DNA of 64,000 nucleotides from Myxococcales bacterium SG8_38 (GCA_001303415.1 LJTN01000022.1:1-64000), one strand, 5' to 3'; numbered from the stretch's first letter, positions 16,895 through 26,315 are shown. Notes: a model not told the origin generated them from the sequence alone. Numbers and translations: made by a program.

Positions 16895-18265
16895 CTAGGG
16901 AGCGAGCGCCTCGACCGGGAACGGCATGATGTTCCAGGTCATGCGAGACATCGGAATCTCTCGCGCTTGAATGACCTCGCGCTTGGGGCGGCCGCGCACC
17001 CACACGTAGCGGCGAAGCTCGCCTTGCATGTCCGCAGCGACATAGAGCTCGTCAGCGCCGTCTTCGTCGAGATCGGTCAGCAGGGCCGCGTGCTCGAAGC
17101 CGCCGGAGTCTCGGTCGATGCTTTCGACACCCCACTCTGAATTCGGATCTTTGCCGGGCCGGAGCAGCCAGAGGCCTTTGCTGAAGGAAGCCGCCACCAT
17201 TTCTTTTTTGCTGTCGCCATCGACGTCGCCCACCGTGAGGAAGCGGCACAGGCGGTCGGGAATGGTGGCGATGACGACCTTGGCATCCGGCTTCGTGCCC
17301 GCTTCGTATCGCCGGATTTCCACTGGCTCCACGATGTCGAGGCTCGCCCCGCGTCCCTTGGTCAGCGCTTCGACCGCGACGTAGAGCTCGTCTTTGCCAT
17401 CACCGTCGACGTCGCCCACGTAGATCTCTTTGGCGTGGCGATTGCCGAGGTCGGCCACGACGGCGGGCCCGCTGCCGGTTTTCGGCACGTAGCGCACCAC
17501 CTCTCCTTGCTGTGCTTCGGCGTCGAGCTTGTTGGGCTCGCTTGGGGTGGCGTAGACCTCCAAGGTGCCGTCTTGGTCGAGATCGCCGATTTCGATCTCG
17601 TGGACGAAGGTGTCTTTCTTCTTGTCGATGCGCTCGACTTTCCACTCGCCGTTACGTGGCCGAAGCACGGCGACGACTCCTTGGTCGTGCGTCGCCACCG
17701 CGATGGAGGGCGCGCCTTCTCCGTAGAGGTCCGCGACCTCGGCATCGCGCATGCGGTCGAACTTGCCTCCGAACTCCGCATGCCAGAGCGTCGTCGGCTC
17801 GAGCTTCTTCCCATCGCGTTTCCACAGCTTGACGTAGGCGCCCGTGCCCCCGAGCGTCAGTATTCCGGCAGGCTGCCCGGGCGGGCTCCACAGCATGGCC
17901 TTGTGAAAGACGTTGCTCTGTGGATCTTCGACGGTTTCCGTCTTCCATTCGCCGCCCTCGCGCATCAGGATGTCCAGACGGGCGGGGCCCGGCTTCGCCG
18001 TTGCTTTCCCGCCTTCCACCTCGAACTGCGAGTAGGCCAGCAAGAGCCCATTCGGAAGCGAGTCGGGCAGGGCGGCCCCCGGCTTCTTTTCGGAAGGCGG
18101 TTGTCGGGGCTCGGCGGGCGCCTGGTTTTCGGATGGGCTGACCGGAGCAGATTCTCGCGCTTCGGGGCCCGGCGCTTCGCTCGGAGGGGACTTCTCACAT
18201 CCGAGGCCCGCCACCGCGAAGAGCAGAGCCCAGGTTCCAAATCGAGTCACGGCTTGATGTGGCAT
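16895..18265 (-). CDS. FG-GAP/VCBS repeat lipoprotein
   Basis: A 456-residue lipoprotein: signal ending in AVAGLGCEKS, then a Pro/Glu/Ser-rich linker (about residues 25-65), then a beta-propeller-like domain. Repeated calcium-loop motifs are visible: GDLDQDGTLEVYA, GDVDGDGKDELYVA, GDVDGDSKKEMVAA and TDLDEDGADELYVAADM, typical of FG-GAP/VCBS repeats in cell-surface adhesins and binding proteins. It is likely attached to the outer membrane. Ligand unknown. It is divergently placed from the flippase-sulfatase fusion gene. Confidence 0.8.
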   Translation of the reverse strand: MPHQAVTRFGTWALLFAVAGLGCEKSPPSEAPGPEARESAPVSPSENQAPAEPRQPPSEKKPGAALPDSLPNGLLLAYSQFEVEGGKATAKPGPARLDILMREGGEWKTETVEDPQSNVFHKAMLWSPPGQPAGILTLGGTGAYVKLWKRDGKKLEPTTLWHAEFGGKFDRMRDAEVADLYGEGAPSIAVATHDQGVVAVLRPRNGEWKVERIDKKKDTFVHEIEIGDLDQDGTLEVYATPSEPNKLDAEAQQGEVVRYVPKTGSGPAVVADLGNRHAKEIYVGDVDGDGKDELYVAVEALTKGRGASLDIVEPVEIRRYEAGTKPDAKVVIATIPDRLCRFLTVGDVDGDSKKEMVAASFSKGLWLLRPGKDPNSEWGVESIDRDSGGFEHAALLTDLDEDGADELYVAADMQGELRRYVWVRGRPKREVIQAREIPMSRMTWNIMPFPVEALAP

Positions 18266-18378
18266 CTGCGCTCGCTACCAACCGGCGAGGGCTGGCGCAA
18301 CCGACCGGCCCGCCCGCGCGTCCTCCCATGACAATTTGACCCTTTAGCGTGCAACAGGTAGAGGAGCCCGAAGGCCCC

Positions 18379-21321
18379 GTGAACGCAAGCCCACGAAAGA
18401 TCGCTCTTTTCCTGCTCAAGCTCGTCTTCTCCATCGGCATGCTGGTGTTCATCTTTCGCAAGGTGCTCCGCCGGGATGGCGCCGAGGATCTGTTCGCACG
18501 GCTGAGCGAGCTGCACTGGGGCTGGGTGGTCGGCGCCGTGCTCATGCAGCTCGTCGCGATCGGTTTCAGCACCGTGCGCTGGCAGCGGCTGTTGGTCGGC
18601 CAGGGGATTTTCGCCCGATGGCGGTTCCTGGCCGGGTCGATCATGATCGCGCGCTTTTGGGGCGCGTTTACGCCAGGCGGCTTCACCGGCTTTGGCGGCT
18701 GGCGGATCTACGACGTCGCCAAGCACACCCGGAAGACCGCTCGCGCCACGGCCACCATCGGCGTCGAGATGATCCTCGGTCAGCTGGCCTTCGGGGTGGT
18801 GGTCATGCTGGGCAGCCTCTTCGGGATGCGCTTCATCGGCACCGACGGGGTCCTGTTGGTCAACGGGGTGTTCCTTTCGATCATCGTCGTGGGACTGGTG
18901 TTTCTCGCCCAGCCGCAGCTCTTCTTGTTCTTCACGCGCTTCGTGCCCGATGGCGTTCGTGCGCGCGTCCAGACGCTGATCGACGCGGTCGGGGCGTACC
19001 GGGGCAAGGCCGGGCTCCTGATCCAAGCTGCCGCGCTCGGCGTCGGCACCCACGCTTTCAACAATCTCATCTACGTCTGCGCGGCGAGAGCGCTGGGCGT
19101 CGAGCTCAGCCTCGGCGAGGTCTTTTTCGCCTCCTCGCTTCAGATCCTCGCCACGGTGATCCCTGCGTCGATCAACGGCATCGGCTTGCGCGAGGCCGCG
19201 GCAGTCGCGCTCTACACCTCGCCCGCCATCGGCCTGCCCTTGGCCGTGGCCGTTCTGATCCCGACGCTCGGCTTTGCTTGCGAGATGTTCGTCTCTGCCT
19301 TCGGCGGCCTGATCTTCCTTCTGCGCAAGACCGGCTACGACCCGGAGATCCGCGTGGAGGACCCCGACCGCGAGCGCTTGGTGGCCGAGGCGATTCCAAA
19401 GGCGCCGCGCGAAGCTTGGCCGCATCCGGTGCGCGGCCTGGTGGTTGGTTTCAGCGGAGGCGTCTTTGCGGGCGCCCTGGTCGGCATCGGCGAGGCGATC
19501 GTGATCGGCCTCTCGTCCGCAGGGGCCACCGGAGCGCGCGTGTTTCTGTACGGCCCGCTCGCATACGGCCTCTTCTGCAGCGTATTCGGCGCCGGCCTTG
19601 GTTTCGTCACCGCGCTGACCGGCCGTTGGATGAAGCGGTACGCGCTCCCTGAGCGCGAAGCCTTCGGATACTTTGCGGCGGCCATCGTCGGCATGTTCTC
19701 TTTTGCCCTCGGCGCGTTCCGCATTCGGCGCGACGTCTTTCACGAAGAGCTCGTCTGGAAGAGCGCGATCGGGCTCGGCGTCTTGTTGGGCTGCGCCATC
19801 GTCGCGGCGGGGGTGAGCGCTCTGCTCGCGTGGGGCCTTCGGTCGCTCGTGCAACGAAAGCCCTTCGATCGCCTGCCACGGGCGTCGACCGCGGTGGCTC
19901 TGCTGGCCATTCTCGGTGTCGGGCTTGCCGGCAACCTCGCCCTTGGAGCACGAAGCGCGCGCAAGGCCGAGGTCGGCGGCGGCGCTCCCGAAGAGGGTGC
20001 CAAGGGCAACGTCTTGTTCATCGTCGTCGATACCCTTCGCGCCGATCGTCTGTCGGTATACGGCTACGACCGCGGAAGCACGCCGAATCTGGATCGATTC
20101 GCGGGCGACGCGATCCGCTTCGATCAGGCGTTCACCAACTCGAGCTGGACCCGCCCGAGCTTTGCTTCGATTCTCACGGGGCGCCTGCCGTCGAGCCATG
20201 GCGTGATGGCCAAGAGCGATGCGCTACCCGATGCGGTCACCACCCTTCCGGAGGCGCTCAAGGACGCCGGGTACACCACGGTCGGCTACGCCACGAACTT
20301 CAACGTGGCGCCGTATTTCAACTTTCATCAGGGCTTCGATGAATACTTCTATCTCGAGCCGGAGTTCGTGCTGGGCGCCGACGACGCCAGCGCCAAGCTC
20401 TTGTTGATGCAGCTCGTCCGGCAACGCATCGAAAAGACCCGTGCCTCCGAAGGCGAGGTGTTGCCGGGCACCGCATACCAAGATGCCGCGACGGTCAACG
20501 CGCACCTGCTCGAATGGGTCGATCGGAAGCCGGAGGCACCTTGGTTCATGTTCGTCGGGTACATGGATCCCCACGATCCGTACTTCGTACATCCCTACGA
20601 CGGGAGCGGCTACGCGCGGGCTGCCCATCAGCATCCCGATCCGTCCGAAGCCGAGACGCTTTCGGCCCTGTATGACGGAGAGATCACCTACTGGGATGCC
20701 GAGCTCGGCAAGCTCCTCGAAGCGCTGAAGGAGCGGGGGCTCTACGACGGTCTCACCATCCTCATCACGAGCGACCACGGCGAGGAGTTCAACGAGCACG
20801 GCGGCTTTTGGCACGGCGCCACGCTCTACGACGAGCAAGTGCACGTCCCGCTGCTGGTGAAGCTGCCCGAGAGCCGGCGCGGCGGCACCACCGTTCGCCA
20901 CTGGGTGCAAAGCATCGACTTGATGCCGACGGTGCTGCGCCTACACGAGCTTCCCATTCCCGAAGGGGTGCAGGGCGGCGACATCTTCACGGGCACCGAC
21001 GTCATCTACGCCGAGGAAAGCCACGAAGGGAACGTGCTCGAATCGGTCCGGGAGCTCGATGGCACGGACGAGTACAAGCTGATCACCGCCAACCAGGGCA
21101 ACCCGCGCGGCCTCGAGCCGGTCGAGCTCTACCGCGTCGATCTGGATCCGGCCGAGCAACAGAATCTCGCGCCGTCGGCGCCGGACCAAGTGCGCATGGC
21201 CACCAAAGCGCTGATTCAGCAACGCGCGCGCGCGCAACGAGACGCGGTGGCCGCCGATTCCGTGGCGCTCGACGACGACGTGGCCGCCCACCTCGAAGCG
21301 CTCGGCTACGTGGAACGCTGA
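18379..21321 (+). CDS. Fusion of flippase-like membrane domain and sulfatase/phosphoglycerol-transferase-like domain
   Basis: About 980 residues. The N-terminal 330 residues form the LPG-synthase/flippase-like membrane region (MIARFWGAFTPGGFTGFGGWR, IPASINGIGLREAAAVALYT). Several more helices follow, and the last 430 residues form an alkaline-phosphatase-superfamily domain: NVLFIVVDTLRADRLSVYGY, SSWTRPSFASILTGR, SDHGEEFNEHGG. The nucleophile motif has Ser/Thr where true sulfatases carry Cys, so it is more likely a phospho- or phosphoethanolamine/glycerol-type transferase or a phosphodiesterase acting on the outer face of the membrane. GTG 18379 (AAGG four bases before) is preferred to GTG 18349, which lacks a ribosome binding site. 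The last 16 bases overlap the opposite gene. Confidence 0.85.
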   Translation: MNASPRKIALFLLKLVFSIGMLVFIFRKVLRRDGAEDLFARLSELHWGWVVGAVLMQLVAIGFSTVRWQRLLVGQGIFARWRFLAGSIMIARFWGAFTPGGFTGFGGWRIYDVAKHTRKTARATATIGVEMILGQLAFGVVVMLGSLFGMRFIGTDGVLLVNGVFLSIIVVGLVFLAQPQLFLFFTRFVPDGVRARVQTLIDAVGAYRGKAGLLIQAAALGVGTHAFNNLIYVCAARALGVELSLGEVFFASSLQILATVIPASINGIGLREAAAVALYTSPAIGLPLAVAVLIPTLGFACEMFVSAFGGLIFLLRKTGYDPEIRVEDPDRERLVAEAIPKAPREAWPHPVRGLVVGFSGGVFAGALVGIGEAIVIGLSSAGATGARVFLYGPLAYGLFCSVFGAGLGFVTALTGRWMKRYALPEREAFGYFAAAIVGMFSFALGAFRIRRDVFHEELVWKSAIGLGVLLGCAIVAAGVSALLAWGLRSLVQRKPFDRLPRASTAVALLAILGVGLAGNLALGARSARKAEVGGGAPEEGAKGNVLFIVVDTLRADRLSVYGYDRGSTPNLDRFAGDAIRFDQAFTNSSWTRPSFASILTGRLPSSHGVMAKSDALPDAVTTLPEALKDAGYTTVGYATNFNVAPYFNFHQGFDEYFYLEPEFVLGADDASAKLLLMQLVRQRIEKTRASEGEVLPGTAYQDAATVNAHLLEWVDRKPEAPWFMFVGYMDPHDPYFVHPYDGSGYARAAHQHPDPSEAETLSALYDGEITYWDAELGKLLEALKERGLYDGLTILITSDHGEEFNEHGGFWHGATLYDEQVHVPLLVKLPESRRGGTTVRHWVQSIDLMPTVLRLHELPIPEGVQGGDIFTGTDVIYAEESHEGNVLESVRELDGTDEYKLITANQGNPRGLEPVELYRVDLDPAEQQNLAPSAPDQVRMATKALIQQRARAQRDAVAADSVALDDDVAAHLEALGYVER

Positions 21322-21647
21322 GCGGCGGGCGAGACGGCGGGTGCGGAGGCGGTGCCGGCTTCCTTGATCGTTCGGTGGATCAAGTAGGCGAGGGCGCCGA
21401 TCGAGCCGGTCGTCAGCACTGCTACCACGTAGGGCCAGGCCGGAATTTGGCGCGCCCGGCTGTCCCCGAGCATCCATCCCGTAAACAGCACGAGCGCAAT
21501 ACACAGGTCGAAGAACACCTGCGCGCCCCATCCGCCAGCCGTCGCCAGCCCGAGGAAGGCGAAATACCCATGCTCCCACACGATTTCGGCGGTGTAGATC
21601 GTGAACGTGGCAAGCACGGCGATGAGCAAAAACAGTCGCAATTTCAT
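21306..21647 (-). CDS. Small DUF2834-like membrane protein
   Basis: A 113-residue protein with three membrane helices (LRLFLLIAVLATFTIYTAEI, GGWGAQVFFDLCIALVLFTG, YVVAVLTTGSIGALAYLIH). It resembles the short DUF2834-type proteins. An ideal GGAGG six bases before the ATG at 21647 fixes the start; the ORF-track start is upstream. It is divergent from an MmyB-type regulator only 100 bases away, which is the usual arrangement for such regulators and their target. Function unknown. Confidence 0.7.
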   Translation of the reverse strand: MKLRLFLLIAVLATFTIYTAEIVWEHGYFAFLGLATAGGWGAQVFFDLCIALVLFTGWMLGDSRARQIPAWPYVVAVLTTGSIGALAYLIHRTIKEAGTASAPAVSPAAQRST

Positions 21648-21747
21648 GGATGACCTCCTTGTGGCGAACAGTCTGGAGCCTCGGCTGCGCAGCAACCATT
21701 ACCTCGGAGGTCATCGGCAGGACGAAAGGAAGGGATACAATCCCCCC

Positions 21748-22572
21748 ATGTCGTCCTTAACCGCCGCCCCGGCCGGCTTTGGCCCGCTCCTTCGGCGATG
21801 GCGAGCCGCCCGCCGCATGAGCCAGCAGCAGCTGGCGATCGAATCCGAGGTTTCGACCCGGCACATCAGCTACATCGAAAACGGCAGGTCGGCGCCCAGC
21901 CGAGAGATGGTGTTGATCCTCGCGAGCGCGCTGGATCTGCCCCTGCGCGAGCGCAATGCGCTTCTGTCTTCGGCCGGCTTTGCGCCGGTCTATCGCGAGC
22001 GGAGCCTCTCGGCGCCGGAAATGCGTCCGGTGCGCCAAGCGCTCGAGATGATCCTGGAGCACCACGAGCCCTATCCGGCGACGGTGCTCACGCACGGATG
22101 GGACCTCGTGACCATGAACCGGTCCTTCGCGCGTCTGTTTTCATTCTTCATGACGCCGCCTCTCGAGCCAATCGTGGCGAAGAACGTCATGCATGCATTG
22201 TTCCACCCGCGAGGAGTCAGGTCGTATGTGACGAACTGGGAGCAGGTCGCGGGGTTTCTCATCGATCGTCTCTACCGCGAATCCATCCTCGAGCCCGAAA
22301 CCAGCGACAGCCGAAAATTGCTCGACGCGCTGTGTGCGTACCCGGACGTCCCTGCGCGAATACGCGAAATCGATCTTGCTGCCGCGCCGCAGGTTTGTAT
22401 CACGGTAACTCTCGAGAAGGACGGCACGCGCCTCGACTTGTTCTCGACTTTGACCACGCTTGGAACGCCGCTCGACGTGACCGCGCAAGAGCTCCGCATC
22501 GAGTCCTACTTTCCTGCAGATCAGCGTACGGCACAGTGGCTTCAGAATTCGGCAGCATCGGCGGCAAACTAG
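21748..22572 (+). CDS. XRE-family regulator with MmyB-like ligand-binding domain
   Basis: A 274-residue transcription factor. Residues 8-65 form an XRE helix-turn-helix (RMSQQQLAIESEVSTRHISYIENGR) and the rest matches the MmyB-like ligand-binding domain (HGWDLVTMNRSFARLFSFF), a PAS-like pocket that binds fatty-acid-like molecules in homologues. The start ATG has AGGAAGGG upstream. It sits divergently beside a small membrane protein that it probably controls, and 22 bases before the ppx gene. Confidence 0.9.
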   Translation: MSSLTAAPAGFGPLLRRWRAARRMSQQQLAIESEVSTRHISYIENGRSAPSREMVLILASALDLPLRERNALLSSAGFAPVYRERSLSAPEMRPVRQALEMILEHHEPYPATVLTHGWDLVTMNRSFARLFSFFMTPPLEPIVAKNVMHALFHPRGVRSYVTNWEQVAGFLIDRLYRESILEPETSDSRKLLDALCAYPDVPARIREIDLAAAPQVCITVTLEKDGTRLDLFSTLTTLGTPLDVTAQELRIESYFPADQRTAQWLQNSAASAAN

Positions 22573-22594
22573 GGTAAGTTAGCTGCGGGGGAGA

Positions 22595-24085
22595 ATGGAG
22601 TCGCTGGCGGCGGTAGACCTGGGGTCCAACAGCTTTCACATGGTGATTGCCCGGGTCGACCATGGGGGCGTCCAGATCGTCGATCGACTTCGCGAGCCGG
22701 TTCGACTCGCCGCCGGTCTGCGAGAGGATGGGTCGCTCGACGACGACTCCAAGGAGCGGGCCCTTCAGTGTCTGCGGCTCTTCGGTCAGCGGCTGCGTGA
22801 TTTTGGCGCAGAGCAAGTTCGCGCCGTTGGGACCAACACGCTGCGCAAGGCGCGCAACTCCTATCAATTCCTACACGACGCGAGCGAGGCGCTCGGCCAC
22901 CACATCGAAATCATCACCGGCCGCGAGGAAGCCCGGTTGATCTATCTCGGGGTATCACACGGGATCGCCGGCGCTCCTACGCGACGGCTCGTCGTCGACA
23001 TTGGCGGTGGCAGCACCGAATGCATCGTCGGCGATGGCTTCGAAGCGGTCGCCGTGCACAGCATGTACATGGGCTGCGTCGGGTTTACCCAGCAGTTCTT
23101 CCACGACGGCAAGATCAGTCGAAAGCGCATGCAGAGCGCCAAGCTCGCAGCGGGGCTCGAGCTCCAGCCGGTCGAGGCCAAGCTCCGCCAACAGGGATGG
23201 GATCGCGCCATCGGGGCTTCGGGCACGATTCGGTCCGTTGCGGACATCTTGAACGAGGCGGCCTGGGCCCACGGCACCATCACGGCCGATGGGCTCGCAA
23301 AGCTGGAGCAAGCCTTGGTCACCGCCGGCCGGTTGGAGCGGCTCGACCTCCCTGCGCTCGACGCGGATCGACGCCCCGTGTTTGCCGGCGGCGTCGCCAT
23401 CCTCAGCGCCACCTTCGAGCGGCTGGGCATCGACGAGATGTGGGTATCGCCCACCGCGCTTCGCGAAGGCCTCCTCTACGACATGCTCGGCCGAATCCAG
23501 GATGAAGATCCGCGCGACCGAACCATCCGTATGCTGTCGTCGCGCTACTCGATCGATCAGGCGCATGCCGATCGGGTCCAGGCGACGGCGCTGGGCCTGC
23601 TCGAGCAGGTGGCGAGAGATTGGGAGCTCGAGTCGGTCGACGCGACGCACGCGCTCGTGTGGGCGGCGCAGCTGCACGAGATCGGCCTGGCCGTGAACTA
23701 CACCGGCCATCACAAGCATGGCGCGTACCTCGTGGCCCAATCGGATCTTCCCGGCTTTTCACGGGACGAGCAGGCAATGGTCGCCGCGCTGATCCGCGGC
23801 CACCGCCGAAAGCTCGACGACTCTTATTTCGAGTCGCTTCCTCCCGAGCTCCGCACGACCGCCAAGCACTTGTGCGTCTTGCTTCGCCTCGCGGTGCTGC
23901 TCAACCGAAACCGCGATCCACAGGCCGTCACGCTCCCGGAGCTCCAAGCCAGCGGGAACAAGCTCAGGGTCCACTTCGACGAGGATTGGCTCACCGCGCA
24001 CCCGCTGGCCCGAGCCGACCTCGAGCGCGAGCAGCCGCTGCTCAAGGCTGCGGGTTTGAAGCTGAACGGTTTCGACACAGACTGA
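22595..24085 (+). CDS. ppx: Exopolyphosphatase / Ppx-GppA phosphatase
   Basis: A 496-residue Ppx/GppA protein. The N-terminal actin-like ATPase fold shows AAVDLGSNSFHMVIARVD, VRAVGTNTLRKARN, ITGREEARLIYLGVSHG and VVDIGGGSTECIVGDG, and the C-terminal third is the HD-like helical domain (HALVWAAQLHEIGLAVNYTGHHKHGAYLV). It removes terminal phosphates from inorganic polyphosphate, or converts pppGpp to ppGpp. The ATG follows GGGGGAGA. The sixA gene begins six bases after its stop, giving a two-gene phosphate operon. Confidence 0.95.
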   Translation: MESLAAVDLGSNSFHMVIARVDHGGVQIVDRLREPVRLAAGLREDGSLDDDSKERALQCLRLFGQRLRDFGAEQVRAVGTNTLRKARNSYQFLHDASEALGHHIEIITGREEARLIYLGVSHGIAGAPTRRLVVDIGGGSTECIVGDGFEAVAVHSMYMGCVGFTQQFFHDGKISRKRMQSAKLAAGLELQPVEAKLRQQGWDRAIGASGTIRSVADILNEAAWAHGTITADGLAKLEQALVTAGRLERLDLPALDADRRPVFAGGVAILSATFERLGIDEMWVSPTALREGLLYDMLGRIQDEDPRDRTIRMLSSRYSIDQAHADRVQATALGLLEQVARDWELESVDATHALVWAAQLHEIGLAVNYTGHHKHGAYLVAQSDLPGFSRDEQAMVAALIRGHRRKLDDSYFESLPPELRTTAKHLCVLLRLAVLLNRNRDPQAVTLPELQASGNKLRVHFDEDWLTAHPLARADLEREQPLLKAAGLKLNGFDTD

Positions 24086-24091
24086 GGACCG

Positions 24092-24544
24092 ATGGACCTG
24101 TTTCTGATTCGACACGCGATCGCCGAAGAGAGAAGGGCGGGTCTGCCCGATGCCGACCGTGCCCTCACCGAAAAAGGCCGCACCCGATTCGACAAGATGG
24201 TGCGGAGCCTCGACCAGGCCGGCTTCCGATTCGATCGCGTCTATCACAGCCCCTGGCTCCGTGCGGTCCAAACCGCAGAGCTGCTCGAGCCGATCGCCGA
24301 AGGTCCCCTAGTCGTCGCCGAAGGCCTCGCCCGCCCCCCCGAGCCCTCCTTCTTCGCGTCCCTCGAGGGAGAGCGCGTCGCCTGCGTAGGTCACGAGCCC
24401 TGGCTGAGCGACGCCGTCGCCCTACTCACCATCGGCACCCCCAACGGCTCCTGGCTCCACTTCAAAAAAGGCGCCGTCGCCTGGCTCCGCGGCACCCCCC
24501 GCCCCGCCTCCATGCAACTACGGGGACACTCTCCACCCCGCTAA
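24092..24544 (+). CDS. sixA: SixA-type phosphohistidine phosphatase
   Basis: A 150-residue histidine phosphatase: catalytic RHA in MDLFLIRHAIAEERRAG, DRALTEKGRTRFDKM, YHSPWLRAVQTAELLEP and the second His in VACVGHEPWLSDAVAL. SixA removes phosphate from phosphohistidine, for example in phosphorelay HPt domains or the nitrogen PTS. GAGG lies four bases before the ATG. It is coupled to ppx. The window contains several phosphorelay proteins with His-Asp-HPt domains that could be its targets, but this is only inference. Confidence 0.9.
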   Translation: MDLFLIRHAIAEERRAGLPDADRALTEKGRTRFDKMVRSLDQAGFRFDRVYHSPWLRAVQTAELLEPIAEGPLVVAEGLARPPEPSFFASLEGERVACVGHEPWLSDAVALLTIGTPNGSWLHFKKGAVAWLRGTPRPASMQLRGHSPPR

Positions 24545-24604
24545 CCCAGCGAAACCACCCCGTTCCCCCCGCAAAGATCGCGGCGCCAATTCACTCGGCT
24601 TTTC

Positions 24605-24625
24605 GACCACCCGCCAACGGTGGTC
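24605..24625. terminator. Possible hairpin terminator after sixA
   Basis: GACCACC and GGTGGTC pair over a seven-base loop, 60 bases after the sixA stop. No T-run follows, so it may be a Rho-dependent end, a processing site or chance. Nothing else is seen in the 140-base gap before the DUF1592 gene. Confidence 0.25.
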
Positions 24626-24684
24626 TGTCGTACTTAAGGGTGAAATTCCGTGGACTCCGGCGCGGGCGCTTGGAATAGTAAACC

Positions 24685-26313
24685 ATGTCCTCACGCCTCG
24701 CTGGGACCGCGGTGCTGGCGCTCCTGCTCGCCTGCAGCACCGGGCAGATTGGCCCCGACCGTGAGAGCGCTGGGGGACCTGATGGACCGCCGGCGGTCGA
24801 CCCGCTCATCGCCATACAAAGCGGCGCGCGCCGTCTTTCGCAAGCAGAGCTCGACAACACGCTTCGCGATTTGGTGGGAGAGGATACCGCGCCGGCTGCC
24901 CGTCTATTGAACGAAGACGAGTTCCGCCCGTTCGACAACGACTACACCATCCAACAAGCCTCGGCCGCCCTCATCACCTCGCTCGAGGCGCTTGCCGAGG
25001 AAGTCGCAGCCCGCGCAGTTGCCGACGGGGCCAGGCGTGCTGCGCTGGTTCCATGCACGCCCTCGAGCGCCGCAGACGAGGCGTGCTTCCGACAATTTCT
25101 CGAGAGCTATCTTCCGCGCGCGTTTCGAAGACCGGTTACCGGCGAAGACATCGACGCTTACGTCCCGCTACTGGCCTATGCTTCGGAGGACAATCCGGCG
25201 GTCGACAATGACTTCTACACTGCGGTCGAGCTCGCCGTGGCCGCCACGATTCAAGATCCCGAGCTCCTATACCGAATCGAGCGCGGCACCCCTGGGGACA
25301 CGCCCGGTCTCGTCGAGCTCGACGAGTACGAAATTGCCAATCGCATGTCGTATCTCCTGTGGGCGAGCATGCCCGACGACCAGCTCTTCGCAGCAGCCGG
25401 AGCCGGATCGCTCCAAAGCCCGCAAGGCCGCCGCGCCGAGGCTCTGCGCATGCTCGATGACCCGAAGGCTCGCACCCAGCTCCATCGCTTTCACGCCATG
25501 TGGCTTGGCTATCGTTCCATTCCGCACAGCCCCGACCTCGTTGCGGCGTTCAATCGCGAGACCTCGGCGCTCATCGACCGCGTCATCCTCGACGAGCCAG
25601 GTAGCTATCTTCGCCTCTTCACCATGGACGAAACCTTCGTCGATGATTCGCTGGCGGACCACTACGGCCTACCGCACCCGGCCGATGGAGAAGGCTGGGT
25701 CTCCTACGAGGGAACCGGACGAGCCGGGATTCTCGGTCACGGCAGCCTACTTGCCGCCTTCAGCAAGTTCGAAGACACGAGCCCGACCCAGCGCGGAATT
25801 CTGGTGCGCACCCGCCTGATGTGTGAGGAGGTTCCGCGGCCACCGCCTACCGTCGACACGGATCAGCCGCCGCAAGGCGCCATGGACGCGCTCTGCAAGT
25901 ACGAGCGGTACGCCGAGCACCGCGATCAGTCGAGCAGTTGTGCGGCCTGCCACAGCCTGGTCGACCCCATCGGCTTCGGCCTCGAGAACTACGACATCGC
26001 CGGCCGATATCGCGAGCACGACGACGGACTACCGGAATGCGTCATCGACGGCTCAGGTGAAATCGTCAACGTCGGTTCCTTCGCCGGTCCCGCGGAGCTC
26101 TCGCAGCTCTTGGTGGACAACGGCTACGCCGACTCCTGCGCCGTTCGACAGTTTCTCGCCTTCGCCCTAGGCCGGCCGACCACCTCATACGAAGCCGCTT
26201 TGGTCGAAGAAATAATTGAAGCCTTCAGGGCCGGGCAGCACGACTTCAAGGCGTTCGTCGTGGATTTCATCGCCTCCGAACGCTTCGCCCGCCGCGTGGA
26301 GGAAAGGCTCTAG
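24685..26313 (+). CDS. DUF1592 multidomain lipoprotein (cytochrome-like)
   Basis: A 542-residue lipoprotein (signal LALLLACSTG). Domains appear in the usual order: DUF1587-like (LSQAELDNTLRDLVGED), DUF1595 (LESYLPRAFRRPVTGED), DUF1592 (LDEYEIANRMSYLLWASMPDD), DUF1588 (GRAGILGHGSLLAAFSKFED and a cysteine-containing stretch) and DUF1585 (CAVRQFLAFALGRPTTSYEA). CAACH supplies one heme-c attachment site. Such proteins in myxobacteria and planctomycetes are always paired with DUF1552, as here, and are thought to act in the periplasm or on the surface, perhaps in polysaccharide breakdown. Precise function unknown. Confidence 0.9.
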   Translation: MSSRLAGTAVLALLLACSTGQIGPDRESAGGPDGPPAVDPLIAIQSGARRLSQAELDNTLRDLVGEDTAPAARLLNEDEFRPFDNDYTIQQASAALITSLEALAEEVAARAVADGARRAALVPCTPSSAADEACFRQFLESYLPRAFRRPVTGEDIDAYVPLLAYASEDNPAVDNDFYTAVELAVAATIQDPELLYRIERGTPGDTPGLVELDEYEIANRMSYLLWASMPDDQLFAAAGAGSLQSPQGRRAEALRMLDDPKARTQLHRFHAMWLGYRSIPHSPDLVAAFNRETSALIDRVILDEPGSYLRLFTMDETFVDDSLADHYGLPHPADGEGWVSYEGTGRAGILGHGSLLAAFSKFEDTSPTQRGILVRTRLMCEEVPRPPPTVDTDQPPQGAMDALCKYERYAEHRDQSSSCAACHSLVDPIGFGLENYDIAGRYREHDDGLPECVIDGSGEIVNVGSFAGPAELSQLLVDNGYADSCAVRQFLAFALGRPTTSYEAALVEEIIEAFRAGQHDFKAFVVDFIASERFARRVEERL

Positions 26314-26315
26314 TC

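Noticed and set aside
18247-20199. 650-codon ORF opposite the flippase-sulfatase gene
   Set aside because: Rich in Arg, Glu and Asp without motifs, and fully antisense to a well-supported gene.
24464-24478. AAAAAAGGCGCCGTC repeated near 56796
   Set aside because: A 15-base match, once inside sixA coding for KKGAV and once in an intergenic hairpin; most likely chance.
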